Positions 22,913 to 39,524 of a DNA stretch of 64,000 nt are shown here, piece by piece. The DNA is from Lepidurus packardi (Eukaryota > Arthropoda > Branchiopoda > Notostraca > Triopsidae). Each line of letters opens with the position of its first letter. Positions within the stretch are counted from its first letter, which is position 1. The notes below the pieces were generated by a model that worked only from the letters and a program-made list of their open reading frames with translations, made no database searches and was not told the DNA's origin. The DNA is taken from NCBI GenBank assembly GCA_023053545.1, contig JAKZAN010000006.1, forward strand, positions 8,650,351-8,714,350. The letters are read 5' to 3'. Both the position numbers and the translations under genes were made by a program.

Positions 22913-25900
22913 CTAGGTAACAAAATCGGCTAATGTCCGTGAGAAAACACGATAACGAACGATTTTCTAGTGCAGTGTTAACCGTAGAAGAACTGAATAC
23001 CTAATGGAAGCAAGTCTCCGGAGACGTAAGACGAATGTGGGTGTCCCTTTCTATATAATAAGCCAAAAATGGCCCAACAAGAAATTTTGGTCTGGTAAAG
23101 CAGCGCATGTGCATTCCAAAGAAGAAGCTAAAGCCGTAACAGTGAAGCGAACGTGGTAAGCGGAGATTCGCTAAAAGCACCCACGTCGATCTCCGCATTG
23201 ATTTTAGATGAAAAAGATCTATCTATCCATCTATGTTTCTATTTCTAGGGAATTTCTTTACGTTGGCTGGTATTTTTTAATACAGGTTAGGCTTTTGTCC
23301 TTTCAGTGGAAATGGTAATTTTCTTCAACCAATCAGACAACATACATATTTTGTGAAGTATCGAATATTATGCGCGATTTGTATTCTTGCATTAAAATTG
23401 TAGCTAAAATAAGCTGTTAATCCGGCGATCGTTAAGAAGTTAATCGTAAGCGAAGTCGTCACTGTCCAATGGGTGGCTTCTGTTCACCCCCCAAATTGAT
23501 TCAACAACAGTTAGGTGTATCTCAATGACGCCCAAAAAGGGATCAATGATGTCGACTTGATGCTCTTGCCAAGTTAAACCGACGATCAATACCTTTCGGC
23601 GTTGAGATGGGATCTGTGATGCTAAATGTGCGTCACAGGCATTTTCATGTCTGCCTAGGTTTTCCCCAATCTCAAAAGGAGGAAAGCCTCTAAACCCTAC
23701 TATATTCAAGGAATTTCTCTTACACTTCAGTTCGTTGGAATTCCTCCACTGGGCTGAAGATGTTCGTTGCTTGTCTCTGGCGCCAGGACTGGTCGAAACT
23801 CTAAAAGAATATAACGCTTCATTAATATGCTATTTCGCATCTAAGTATGTAGAAGCCGATTTACATAAATAAAGCCAAGCTTTATTATTCTTAGGTTAAG
23901 TTCGCTCCTGCCTCTTCAGGGTAAGCATAGTACAGTACATGTACCTTGTAGGGTTATACACGTACGATTTAACTGGCATAGCGCCAGTTTCGTTTAAATT
24001 ATGCGGCAAGGTCGGGCAGATTTTGAGACTTTGCTGAAGTCATGGATTGCATTATAAAGTTTAGTTTTTACATCAGCAAGCTAGCGCAATATGATAAGGA
24101 GTATCCGAACCATATTGAAAGTGAGTTAAAGAAGGAGCGGAAACGAGAAACCACGTGTTTTATCCTGCAATCCTTGGCTGCGGGGATGACGTCATCGTAC
24201 GTAAGGCAAACGTCGGGAGGTTAATATTAGCGTTAAAGACAAAGATATACATCGTGGGACAAAGAAGTATGTGGTGGTCGTGTAAAACGTACTTGAGTAG
24301 GTGAGAAATAATGTCGTTTATTCGAATTCCATCGCTTCTGGTTTGTGTTCACACTGATACGAGTTCTGTGACGCGGCCGTTGGGAAATGCATGTATTGTG
24401 GCCATTTGTGCTGGTTAATGCAAAACATCTGGCTAACACTTCCACTTCTTGCGCCACACAAATGCGAGTGCTGCTAAGCCACCACATTCTCCTTTTGCTA
24501 TTAGACAACAGAACAATTACAAGTCCTTGCCCTGATTCCGTTGCAAACGCACGGGAGTAGGAGTGCAATGTCGGGCCTGGTACCCCCTAACGAACGTTTT
24601 TCCTTATGGGGTTCTTACTACACTATTACTTGAGATACACTTCTGTTTTATAGTTAAAAGCAAAGAAAAGGCGTTCTTGGACGGCCAACACAGAGCGATG
24701 TGGAACGAGAGCGTGCTAATGAAGTACTAATCTGGGTCTTGAGTATATCTCGTAGCTCAACGGCTAAACACCAAACGGCCAAAAGGAACTAAATTGCCAA
24801 GGACAAGGGTACGTTATACAGAGGACGAGATCACACAGCGATCTAAAATAGACTGACGGAACAACCGTGTTTGTTCGAGACAAGACTACCTCTTACCTGA
24901 CTGGACCTCCCATTAAAAGTTGGCGTTTTTTTTTCTACTTCTCGACACGCAACATGCAACTGCGGTCTATACCGCATACATAATGCAAGTGATGACTTAA
25001 GGTAAGGTCCTTGTCGATACATGTTCAACCCTAGAAACCAGGTTCAACGTCTTACATCCTAGGAGCTCACCAATTTTAATCATAACAATACACCTCTTAC
25101 TCAAAACAAGAATGACCCATAAAGAAAATTTCCAACACAATAATTAACAAACTAGTCAATTTTGGAAGACAGGATATACTAAAGACATTTTTAGCCTTTA
25201 CATACGCATTGTGTTGCTAGGAGAAAGGTCATAAGTTTCCGTGCATGCGAGACACGTGCTGTAAACAACACCATAAAAAGCCTACATGTGTCATGAATTA
25301 AGCTAATAGATTGTTGTCATCTTGAGTAGCCATCTCAGTTCTTTCCGAAGCACATAATTTCAAAAGTCAGGCCCCTCTTGGCCCTCAACACACCCACAAA
25401 ATACGCATGACCTATGAAGAGAAAACAGGAAAACAAGCAAAAAAAAAATTAAAAAATAACCTTCAAATCTCAAATACGTGTCTGGCCTCTTTGGACTGCT
25501 AAAACGCCTACAATAAAAGCATCTATGATAAGGAAATAAGGGGGAAAAAATAGACAAAAAACTTTCACGTAAACTTCAACGTCCAGAAGACGGTGAAGTG
25601 TAAGCTTCGAATAATAAAAAACCAGGCTTATCTTATTTTTTCCGTGTGAACGGGTTTGTACAACTAAATATGTTGAGTATTTTTCAAACAAAAACTACAA
25701 CAATGTCCGGTCAGCAGGTTAACCCATTCAAAAGTTCGACGGTTGGTTCGAACCCTATTTTTTTTGTGGTACAAGGAAGAAACAAAAGGCCCGAGTTTAC
25801 AATGCTTAGCTATAAGTGCAAGGAATGTGACACCACTATCTTTTTGCTTTAGTCCAGGAAAGTTACTCCAAAACTCTTGGCATTTTCATAATTTGCTAAG

Positions 25901-26298
25901 CTAGTCGAAGAACTGCTGTTTTTCAATCGCGAAAGAGTCAAAAGAATATCGGTATAGGATGTGCTAATAGAAAACCCCTACCTTATCTTTGATAACCAAA
26001 ACAGCACTTTTATAGTCATTCGATATTCACTCGCGAGTTTTTCTTACCCCATCACATGACCTATATCACAACACAGTGGGAGGGTGAAAGGAGCTAATTT
26101 TTCATTGTTATGACTCGTTAGCTTAAAACATTGAATCTAATGCTTTCTCGTATGTCCCCTTTGCAAATAACCCACAACTTCAAATAAAAATATTGGCAGA
26201 TCTAAACGAAATTCGAATTTTCCACCGACAAACATATCCGAACCACACGGCACCCAAAGGGGCAGTCAAGGTTGAAAAAGCTGAGCTTGTACTTAATT
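22913..26298. other. Region upstream of glutaminase exons and downstream of PHTF
   Basis: This 3.4-kb stretch should contain the missing 5' exon or exons and promoter of glutaminase and the 3' UTR of PHTF. A minus-strand frame at 23001-23198 begins MRRSTWVLLANLRLPRS, which looks like a mitochondrial targeting peptide. However, its only good donor directly follows an in-frame TAG, so I do not annotate it as an exon. A possible untranslated exon lies at about 23724-23802 (minus). The minus frames at 24233-24568 and 23440-23709 have no coding features. Nothing else is recognised. Confidence 0.4.
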
Positions 26299-30259
<3,961 letters not shown>

Positions 30260-31780
30260 AGCATGCCTTGAATCCAATGTAGCGGCTCTTAGTATAGTTA
30301 ATCCTCCTCAAAGTATCTAGTCAATACTGTCGGAAGGAAATAGAAGCGACCGTCAAGTGTTTGATGCAATACAAAGAACACGATCGCAAACGGCACACAT
30401 AAATGGTTCGTATAGTTCGTGGACTGTAAGTCTGTAATTTTAGCCGAATTGTGCTATCGCGATAACTTTTTATACTTCCGGAAAACATAACTTTATGAAC
30501 GAGAATATAGAAATACAAAACGCACACTGGCAATTAATGTCCGTTGTGCTTAGAGTCAAGTTTAACTTATCAGCTTACTCTACTTGACCCAGCGCTCTGA
30601 CGTTCGTGCTGACTGCGACAAATCGATTCAGCTTTTCAGCTTTAACTGCCATTTGCAGCATTCTTATTGATTTCATAAACCCCACTAAAACACAGCATAA
30701 AGCATAACTTACTTTCATGTATAACTGGATGATATGATGGTGCAAAACCGGTAAAACTTCCTTTAGATCATTATGCGAAAAAAGCTACCGTACTCAACAT
30801 AATGTTTTATCTTGTAGCCTCGTTTTCTTTAACTACCATTTACGTTTGAGTCACACAAGAGAAGACGAAGGTAAAACAGCGTTTTTTTGTTTATTCTAGA
30901 CCATTACGGATTTAGGATTAAGTTTGTGTTTTATAGGTCGGCTAAATATACACTACACGCAAGGAGCCAACGCACGAAAGAAACAATTTTTCGGTTGAGC
31001 CCTTGACATAACTTGGACCTCCTTGAAAGCTTGAAACGCTTTGAAACTCCTTGAAACGCATGCCAAAACAAAAGCTGGCTAGCTATAGCACCCAACATAA
31101 AAAAGGAGGACAGTCAATCATACCGTACTTCTACTTGGAAGTCAAATGCCTTTGACTGTTTTCTACGTTATTCGACATTATAAGAGTATGATTTATGTAC
31201 AAAATGTCTAAATTGCTATTTTTTATAATGTTTAGACATATAATAACAAAATCAAAAAAACAGTTCACACATTTAATTTACCAAAATGTATATACATTCC
31301 ACGGTAAACAAATTGTGAAACATTTAAATGGTCACGGTTGACCTGAGGCCATTGTAATTTACCAAGCAAATTCAGCGACACTCACAACAAAGAATCATGA
31401 TTACTGTACCTTAAAGATGAGGTGAAGCAAATAAGTAAATCGTCACGTAACGTTTGCAAAGAGTTTAGACTTAGGCAGAAAGTTTTAGTTGTTTAGAAGA
31501 GCCTAACACTTGTCCAACCCCAGCGACACAGGCCACAACCAAAGAGCAAGACTGCAAGAGCAAAAGTTGCTCCGTCTCGGCAACAGTTCCTACTTTGCCC
31601 GCTAGAGATGCCGATAATAAAAAAAACGCACTCATTCTTAAACAAGTGCAGAATATTACGATTAATATAATGCATGAAAGGGAGTAACTTCTAAAAAACA
31701 AAGGGCAGAGTTGGCATCCCTGTTACCCGGACTAAGTTGAAGAAGAAACATGCTCGTGGTTTGAAGGTCAATCTGTTACA

Positions 31781-31813
31781 TCTTAGATCATAGACAGTGT
31801 TTATGATCTAAGA
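31781..31813. repeat. Short perfect-arm hairpin
   Basis: TCTTAGATCATA and its reverse complement flank a loop of about 9 nt. The arms are perfect over 12 bp. It may be a regulatory palindrome or the end of an old element. Confidence 0.55.
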
Positions 31814-32079
31814 CGCGAATTCCAATCACGGGCCGCTATTCGGAATGCCAATACATTCACCCCAGATGGCGCTTCAGGCGGGTGACCGTAAAAGTTAATA
31901 TGCGACATGCAAAGCACGAATGACAAAGCGCGAAATGATCCTGCAAAACCGCACGACAAAAACAAGATTTTCTAATAATACTTAAAAAACGCGCGACATA
32001 TTTAAAATTCTAGCTTTAATCTAATCTAAACTGCCTTAACTAAACTAAATAAAACTAACTAATTGTCCTTTACTTCCTT

Positions 32080-32180
32080 GGAAAAGATGGCATCGTATAT
32101 GGGAGTCCGTATCCACATTTTTAAGCCTGAAGACTTTTTAGGCTAATTTTCGAATTTTGGCCTTTAGCCCGGTCTGATCG
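32080..32180 (-). repeat. Partial inverted copy of the 6.9-kb repeat core
   Basis: The reverse complement of this segment aligns with about 6900-6990. Shared blocks, in the same order, are CAGACCGG, CTAAAGGCCAAAATT, AGTCTT and CTTAAAAAT followed by GGAT, at about 75-80 percent identity over about 75 bp. This copy lacks the long inverted arms. Confidence 0.6.
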
Positions 32181-33282
32181 CCGCAGCGCCTGGCCCGAGC
32201 GAGTCTGTCTGGAACTGGAAGCCACACGCTCGTCGCGAAGCCATTCACATTTCACGTTTTGTCAACACCCGGTCTAGATGAAAACAACAACCAGCTGATA
32301 TTTGTTTGGGATGAATTAATGCAAAGAAGAAAAGTCAAAATAATTCGGTAAGCCTTTACATGGGGTGGATATTAAACGATATTGAACTTACTTGATAACG
32401 TCAACCGAGGTAACTTCGGGCAGTTTGTTTACTTTTTTGTTGATAGGTCAAATGTAATTTTGCCAATTACTTATGGCGTTTTCCTTTGGGAACACTGAGT
32501 TCATTTTCAGCATTGCACCAGTTTCCGAGTTTTCGTCGCTGCGACGTCACAGCACCCAGCAGTGCCAGAATATAGTCTCCAAAGGAAGACGTGCCAACAG
32601 TCCCCTGTGTTTTTCTGCTTGTTTGTTAACATGGCTGCGTCGGATTCAATATCTGTTTCGTCTGAAGATTTTGTGCGGAACAAGTAGGGCAATCTACTTC
32701 TATTTTACTTTCATTTATAATTGTTGTTTCCGTATTTGTGAACCACCTATAGTTGAGGACAATTTCAAGTCAAAATATTTTGATAATAAATAAATAAATA
32801 TTTTCCTAATAATTTACAATAATTTAAAAATATTTGGGTAAATAGTTTCAGAATAATTTTATATTTGGCGCCAAAATAACCGTACTCGAACTGTAGCTGC
32901 AAAAGTCAGTGCTGAAAAAGTTGCACTTCACCGCACTTTCTAGAGCGCACTTTCCCAATGGGAAACGCTAAGTACAGTCAGTGGACGGAAGTTCAGCACT
33001 ATGGTTCCCAATGGAAAACGCCATTAGCAATTGCATTACGTTTTAATTTAATATTACAGTTTTGCAGTATCCATGGATACTGTGGATACCATGGATAATG
33101 CAAAGCAGGAGCATATGTCATCTATTGTTGGCCATGTCTTGTATAATTTTTCAAGAGCTTTCTATTAATTAAAGCTAAGTGTCTGGAGTCATTCCGATTG
33201 ACGATACCGTTTGTCATTTTCTCATTCGACTGTTTCTGCTCTAGAAATCGTGCCCCGGTAACAGACAAGTAAATTAAATCGA

Positions 33283-34527
33283 ATGAAGATGAATGGCGGC
33301 AAGATTAACGGTGAAATTGTGGCCATTACTCCAGAAGTGGCCACATTAAGAAAACTCATTTGTGACGTGCATTCCGTATTGAAACCCATTGTAATACGAA
33401 CTCTCCGGTCCACCCAATTACCAGGTAGAAGTATTTGGTTTCTTTGAGCGACTAATTAATTTGTGTTAGTAGAATCTTGGCAGGGACCAGCTGAACTTAT
33501 CAGCGTTACCTCTACTTGCCCGACATATGAAGTCGACAAAATGCCTAGTGGGGATTGCTTCTCTTTCAGCATCCCATATTCGAATACTTCGTTGAAAGTA
33601 GATGTGCTTCTATGCGCACGTTCGTTGAATCAGTTACCTGATATTATCTCCGAGGACGAAAGGTTTTTCGAGGGCGATAGAGGCAGCTTTGTTAACATTA
33701 AGAAATATTTACCAGCCTTGTGTGATTGGAACCCAACTAATAGTGAGTCCCTCGCTAGCATTCTTGAGCAACTTGTGATCTGGTATCAGAAAATCCAAGT
33801 TACGTTGCTGCCGAGCACAACAAGAATGAAAATGGAATATGAAACATTAGTTGACACATTGGACAGTTCGCGTGATTCTATCCAAGTTTTCTGCGCCAGA
33901 AAAATTGACGAGGACTCTTGTATATCAGTACGATTTGATGTTAACGTGCCTTTAGTTATGGGGTGTGAGGATGTGAATACCCGATTTTACGTACTATTCA
34001 AATTTCTCTCATTTGATAAGTTAGGTGATGTTACTATCAAAATGCCCGCATTTATTTCGACCCTTTTTGACCAGCACCTGGAGGATCTTATCCCGTCCTA
34101 TGAGCCTACCACTTTATGTGTTGATATATTTTTTTCTGTAAAAGAAGGCTTACAGAAGCAACTCGATGGTATAGCTGCGGAACTTCGAAGAAATCGGGAA
34201 GTTTTATGCACTGTCACAGCAAGCAGTGAAGTTTTACAGACGGATAAACCTCTTTTTCAAAGTATTAAGTTCAGTTACCTATTTGGGAGTCAGCACTACG
34301 TAGTTAAATTGCAGCTGCCTTTCGGAAAGCATACCGCCCATTTGTCTTATAAGGTTTTTTCCTTCTCTAAAGGGGAAATAATGTCTCATGCAGAAAATGG
34401 CTCATTAAGCAATAGTCAAATTTCTGAAAGGGATGCCCTTTTTGTTTCGTTTAATATTTCGGAAAATATGAAAGCCAGCGAGATCTGGAGAAAAGTCGTA
34501 TCTATCTTGCATACACATAAAGTTTAG
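33283..34527 (+). CDS. BABAM2: BRISC and BRCA1-A complex member 2 (BRE)
   Basis: Two coding exons: 33283-33424 and 33470-34527, joined over a 45-bp intron (399 residues). BABAM2 is the scaffold subunit, with ubiquitin-E2-variant folds, of the Lys63-specific deubiquitinase complexes BRISC and, in vertebrates, BRCA1-A. It pairs with BRCC36 and related subunits. Family matches seen: ITPEVATLRKLICDVHS near the start, a CFSFSIPYSNTSLKVDVLLCA segment aligning with the human IPYAGETLKWDIIF region, the LCDWNPTNSESLASIL motif, and KMEYETL. ATG 33283 opens the frame; a second in-frame ATG follows two codons later. Conservation is moderate, so the call rests on ordered motifs and length (human protein about 383 residues). 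Confidence 0.87.
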
Positions 34528-34583
34528 TGTTAGAACGATCTCGGTATGTTGTAAACCGCGATCGCGATTATGTTATATCTGCA

Positions 34584-34589
34584 AATAAA
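34584..34589 (+). promoter_or_regulatory. Poly(A) signal AATAAA of BABAM2
   Basis: AATAAA lies 57 bp after the BABAM2 stop. The next coding start (TRAPPC11, 34798) is only about 210 bp further on, so transcript end and next promoter are very close. Confidence 0.6.
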
Positions 34590-34797
34590 GATATTTTGTC
34601 TGCGTATGTTCAACTTTGAAGCTAATGTTTTAATTTTAAACGTATTAATTTCTTCGTATTCATACGTTACCGCCTTCATGGCTTCAAAGACACGCCCAAT
34701 TTGACCTTCAGTAGTTAGGTGGGTGGGGTTTCAGCTGTCAGATCAGCTCGGTGTCAGTAGGAAAACATTGTTTAGGAAAATTTACATGTTTAATACT

Positions 34798-37700
34798 ATG
34801 GCTTTGGATTTTGAATTACCACCTGAATTATGCTGTCGGCCGTTAGCCTTGGTAGGATTAGCTGGGTTAGACATCCAGGCTAACCCTGTTCACAGAAGTT
34901 TATGGGAAATGTTCACCAGCCAGACTAAAACAGAACGGGTCCCATTACGATTCGTGGCCATTGATACTAATAAACCCTGTTTGCCTGCTAAACCAGAGGT
35001 AATAACTATCACATACACAACCTTTTGGTGCTTAGACATAATTCTTGTAGAGAACCTCTTATGAATGGTATGTCCCTAAAGGGATTCTAAAGAGGAACTG
35101 GCTGCCCAAACATTTATACAAAATACCTGCTGTTGCGGTCCTCTTTTTCGATCTGGATTGGAATGATCCGAACTGGGCACATAAACACATAGAATGTTCT
35201 TTACAAGTACAAACGCTTAGGTATAGTCCCAAAACGATGCCTTACCACCATGATAGCTCATTCTACTGGAAGAAACTTTTATAATATTGCAGGGCTACTT
35301 TTTCTGGACGGGGGACTCGTATTGTGGTTGTTCTGAATCAAAGTCAGTCTCCACTGCCTCCAGGAGAAGATATTGTCGCAGCAGAAAAGGCAGCTAGCAT
35401 ATGCCAAGCTTGCGAACTTCCCGCCAAGTCCTTATTTGTACTCCCTTGCAAATCTGATCATCTTCAAGGCTATGCTTTAAGGTATTCTTTACTTTTATTC
35501 GTTACTACTAACAGAAACTAATATATACAACTTACATAGACTTGAAAGTGCGTTTTACGAGTTAGCGCAAAGTTATTACCACCATAGCGCACGCCACGTC
35601 CGATCTCATCGAGAGCACCTGAATAAAACCAGTCATGGTTATTTGTTTGTGCGGCATCTTTTCAAAAGTGCTTTTTATAACGAGCTAAAGCAGGATATTG
35701 CACTCGCGCATAAGTTCGCTAATGTTTCCTTATCTTTCGTTCAAACTACTTTTCTTCTTGATTAGGCACTATGGACAAGCTTATTCCTATTTGCTTGAAT
35801 GCCGTATTACGGATGCCAATAGTGTGGAACTGAAAACCGTAGCCAGCTATATTGGCTATAAAGTTTGGAAAACTTCATTTAGTTTAAACCTACCTCGAGA
35901 CGCCATTGCCCATTTTCGAAGTCACATTGATTATTTTCGCCATCGAAATGCACCCACCTCATTGCTTTTCGAACATCACGCATGGCTTTCCAAGCAGTAA
36001 GCCAAGACAAAATTATCGTTCTTCTGTCAATTGTAATGGTGATTATTTCCTAGGTTTGCCATTTTTGGGTCGCTTTTTGATGAAGCCATCAAGCTTGGGT
36101 TGCCAGCCATTCAGACACAGCATCCTGGGTTTTATTTCCAACAGGCAGCGTTACAAGCAAACTTGAGGAACAAAGCTTTCAAAGAAGATTATCCCAGAGT
36201 AAGCTTTCACATTGAATGAGAACTTCTAAGCAGTTTAAAACTTCAGATGGTCCTTTATTCTTCACCCGATATCCCGGAAAGTGCTGTGCATCATTTAGAG
36301 TTTTACGGACAGAGATCATGGCGTCCTGGTCGGCTGAGTCTGGAGCAAAACGACAGTCAAAAGGAACTGGAAGGTCTGGCCACATTAGCTCAGTATGAGC
36401 AGCGTCATGTTAATCACTCTGTAAGGAACTGAAGACAAAAATTGCAGAATAGCTATAACGTAAAGATGTGTAGGAAATTATTATTGGTTTGCTGAGCAGT
36501 GCTGTAAACCAGTTTAAAAACTACCGTTCTCCCAGAATGAAACAACACTTAAGTAACTACTTAGACGACAAGAACTTATATTTATAAACATTCTTCTAGT
36601 GGTGCAAATGGCTCAAGTTTATTTTGAGTGTGGGAATTACGAAGAAGCATTAACGTAACGGGCATTTTAAATCTCTATTCATGTTTAAGAAGCAATCGTT
36701 TATTTTGTGTAGGCTTCTAGAACCACTCCTTTGGGAATATAAACGGGAATCTTGGTGGAAGCTGGCCACCGTTCTTCTTGTCATTGCAAGCAAATGTGCG
36801 CTTTACTCCGCCAAAGTGAAAGAGTATGTTACGTTTGCGGCAGAATTGTGTGGTTCCAAGACCCATTTGAGTACCGGAGAAAAAACTCAAATGTTTGAAA
36901 ACCTTCAACGGCTGCTCAACGTAAATTACTTTAATTAATTTCAAAATAAAAATAAAGCCCTTCCAACGTCAGGGCCAGGCACCAGTGATAGATGAAACGT
37001 TAGAAGGACACGTTGAAATTAGCAGAAAATGGGAATCATCTTTACGCAGTTTAAGATGTTTGGCAACTGTTCCAGTGAATAACATGTCTGCGTTTGTCGA
37101 GGTCAAGGTTAATTTTACGAAAGCTTATTTTTATGCCGACAGTCCCATTCAACTCGAAGTGTGTTTAAAGTAAGTTATATCCGAATGTATTCACCCTAGA
37201 AAATATAACGGACTTGTTCTTATCAAGATGCTGGCAACCAGCCGAATTTTCCACACTTACAATCGGTTTCAGCAACTCAACTTACAACGAGTGTTGTCAA
37301 ATATTTGCTCCCATAGTCTTCCAAAGTGGTGAAGAAAAGACCTTCCGGTTTGAGTTCGCTGCAGAAGAAGAAGAAATCGGTAGCGAGTTACAAGTAAAAC
37401 TTTTCGGGAAATAATATACCCTCTAATGCACTTGCTTAGGTCACTTTTGTGTTGTTGCAAATGGGCCCGGAAGAGTCTCGTCATCTGCTGCTCAAATCCG
37501 AAGGATGCCCCAGTGAGGAGTCGCCTTCAGCGCAATCATGGCATGAGTTCTCTTCTTTCCGGTGTGTAGAACATTCTGCAAATTCTAAGATTCCATTATA
37601 TGCAGTTGAGCTTAATAGGGTTTTCGTAATGTTTATAGAATGGTCCATGGATATAGACGAGACAATTTTGCAAATTTAATTCCTCAGCCTTGCACTGAAA

Positions 37701-39250
37701 TTAGGCGCCGAAAACCTTGTTTGGATCTTAGAATTCAGCAATTTCCTCCTGCTTTGAAAGGAGAGTATTATCCTTTGTGGCTTTCTGTTGAAAACAAAGA
37801 GGCCTTCTTTATACATGATACGGAACTCTCGGTATCTTTAGATCAAGAGATGAGTGGAGGTAAATATGGTTGATATTTTTCTTTAATTCGATAGGTAATT
37901 CATAACGGTATATAGGTTTTCTAACTTTGACACCAAATAGTGGTAGCAATTCTGTAGGAGTTGCACTACTCAATCTTTTTTTGAACAAACTCCAACCTGG
38001 GGAAGTAGTGACCAAATTGTTTTACCTAAAAATCGGTGACTCGTCCTTGAGCTCGTTGTCAGTCAAAGTAATCACACTAACTTTAAACCAAAATGATTAA
38101 CTTAACAAAACTTATTGACAGGTTATTTATCAAGGTCAATTAAGAGTGCTTGAAAAGGAAGTGTCGTTTCAGTGTGAACATTCCGAAGTCTTAGACATAC
38201 CTATCGTGACACCTGTCAAGGTGAACATTGTGTACGAAAATCTTCGATTTCAGCCCTTCGTTAACAACGAGGTACAAGGGGGCGAACAGTTCCTCATACG
38301 ACCCTTAATTTCAAACGCTTTCCCTTTATCGCTGAGTATCTTAAACTCGAGTTTAAGCCTGGTAAGCTAATTTGGGGTATTATATAACCTCATTCCTTCA
38401 TTTTCAAATGATATTCCATGTTTTGCTAGGTCACTGAGGTTGAAGCACTCGGAAGTCAGATTGTTGGTCTCGAAATTGGTGCCAATGAGTCAGCAGGCGA
38501 ATATTATGTATCCCGAGCTGACGAGTCATGCAATGGTAACGAGCAAGGGCTGTATTCCTTAAGCTGGAAACGGTAAGTTCCAACATTCCGATCGACTAGA
38601 CTATGACGACCTGCTTGATTGTGTAGAAACCCACCTCTGCAATTCAGTTCAGCCGATTTGTCTCTCAAAGACGTTCAAGCTGTAATGTCAGTTCTACCTG
38701 CCGCTACCATAACTCTCCCCTTACCTCCTGTAAATATCGTGAATCGACCTCTTCGTATAACTGCTGACTTACCTCCTTATGGATGGGTAAGGAAACCCAT
38801 GGCAGCTGCGATCAATATTATCAATATTGGCCCTGGGCTACTGGAATTGGACGCTATAATGGATTCGAATGATGCCTTTATGTTTGCCGGCAACAAACAT
38901 GTAACGTGACGTCTCCAAGCTTTTTACTTATTTCTAAAACCTTATTAACGTTTCTCAGATCGCAATTAGAATAATTCCTGGGGATACTTTCCGGTTGACG
39001 TATAACCTGTATCCATTATTAGCAGGCTATGTAGCCCTGCCTCCCCTTAAATTAAGTGTGTCTAACAATAATGTAGTCAGTGGGACTGTGACTAATGCTG
39101 TGGTTCAAGAATGTTTGGAGAAAGTTTTACCCACGCATATATATGTGATGGTAAATCATGGCATACTCATATATTCACGTTATATAACCTTTTTGTTTTT
39201 CTTCTTACTAGCCCCAGACACGTGAACCGACATTGCCACGAGAAGAGTAG
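34798..39250 (+). CDS. TRAPPC11: TRAPP complex subunit 11 (foie gras/gryzun)
   Basis: Exons: 34798-34998, 35051-35220, 35293-35481, 35540-35713, 35766-35996, 36054-36198, 36247-36420, 36474-36552, 36600-36654, 36713-36920, 36973-37169, 37228-37393, 37440-37561, 37639-37859, 37916-38067, 38122-38361, 38430-38572, 38627-38900, 38959-39150, 39212-39250 (1123 residues; human about 1133). TRAPPC11 is a core subunit of the TRAPPIII complex, which acts as a Rab1 exchange factor in ER-Golgi traffic and autophagy. Landmarks: [16 protein letters not shown] near the start, [22 protein letters not shown]-like [13 protein letters not shown], the foie gras domain with [12 protein letters not shown] and SPRMKQHL, and the gryzun C-terminal beta-rich part. 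An in-frame ATG at 34786 is an alternative start. The donor of exon 4 (GTTCGC) is weak, but phase and homology demand it. Confidence 0.94.
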
Positions 39251-39412
39251 GCCATTGTTGACGTATGACAGTGTTGATTCTTTGTACGTTTCTATTTGTA
39301 TGAAGGACCAGTAAATTACAATTCATCTCCCCAAAAAGGACAAAAAAAGAAGAACAATCTATAATATATCCCTGACTAGCTGCGCAACGTAAAAATGTTC
39401 AACCAAATAATT

Positions 39413-39418
39413 TTTATT
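39413..39418 (-). promoter_or_regulatory. Candidate poly(A) signal of the CCSER-like gene
   Basis: TTTATT on the plus strand reads AATAAA on the minus strand, about 107 bp beyond the CCSER-like stop codon. If used, this 3' UTR crosses the region that also contains the TRAPPC11 poly(A) signals. Confidence 0.45.
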
Positions 39419-39495
39419 TTCATGGGTGACGTCTAGGGTTTCTAGACGTCTAGGTAGCTCACATGACAAAAGCAATGGCGGTTTTCTTGCTCAGA

Positions 39496-39511
39496 AATAA
39501 ATTATAATAAA
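39496..39511 (+). promoter_or_regulatory. Two poly(A) signals, probably of TRAPPC11
   Basis: AATAAA occurs at 39496-39501 and again at 39506-39511. These are about 250 bp after the TRAPPC11 stop and only 14 bp from the opposite-strand stop codon at 39525-39527. Confidence 0.5.
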
Positions 39512-39524
39512 TTATAGCAAAGAC

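Larger units (their letters stand above)
30260..33282. other. Divergent intergenic region between PHTF and BABAM2
   Basis: About 3 kb that should carry both promoters. It holds a short hairpin (31781-31813), a truncated copy of the foldback repeat (about 32080-32180), a short direct repeat of TCCCAATGG(G/A)AAACGC at about 32952 and 32990, and a small palindrome-rich patch with GGATACNNTGGATACC-like symmetry near 33070-33100. A frame MAASDSISVSSEDFVRNK at 32631-32687 has a good start context but stops at once and has no consistent splice continuation. Confidence 0.45.

Noticed and set aside
23001-23198. Presequence-like frame as the first glutaminase exon
   Set aside because: Its only plausible donor directly follows an in-frame TAG, so it cannot join exon 2 in the required phase.
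23440-23709. 89-codon minus-strand frame
   Set aside because: No domain or splice partners; probably non-coding or untranslated exon sequence.
24233-24568. 111-codon minus-strand frame upstream of glutaminase
   Set aside because: Composition looks random (many Arg, Cys, Trp, Ser) and nothing flanks it; not supported as a gene.
25730-25770. GGTTCGAACCC followed by a T-run, resembling a tRNA T-arm and terminator
   Set aside because: The upstream bases cannot be folded into D and anticodon arms or a matching acceptor stem.
32631-32687. Short frame starting MAASDSISVSSEDF with good start context
   Set aside because: It stops after 18 codons and splicing to the next acceptor gives an immediate stop.
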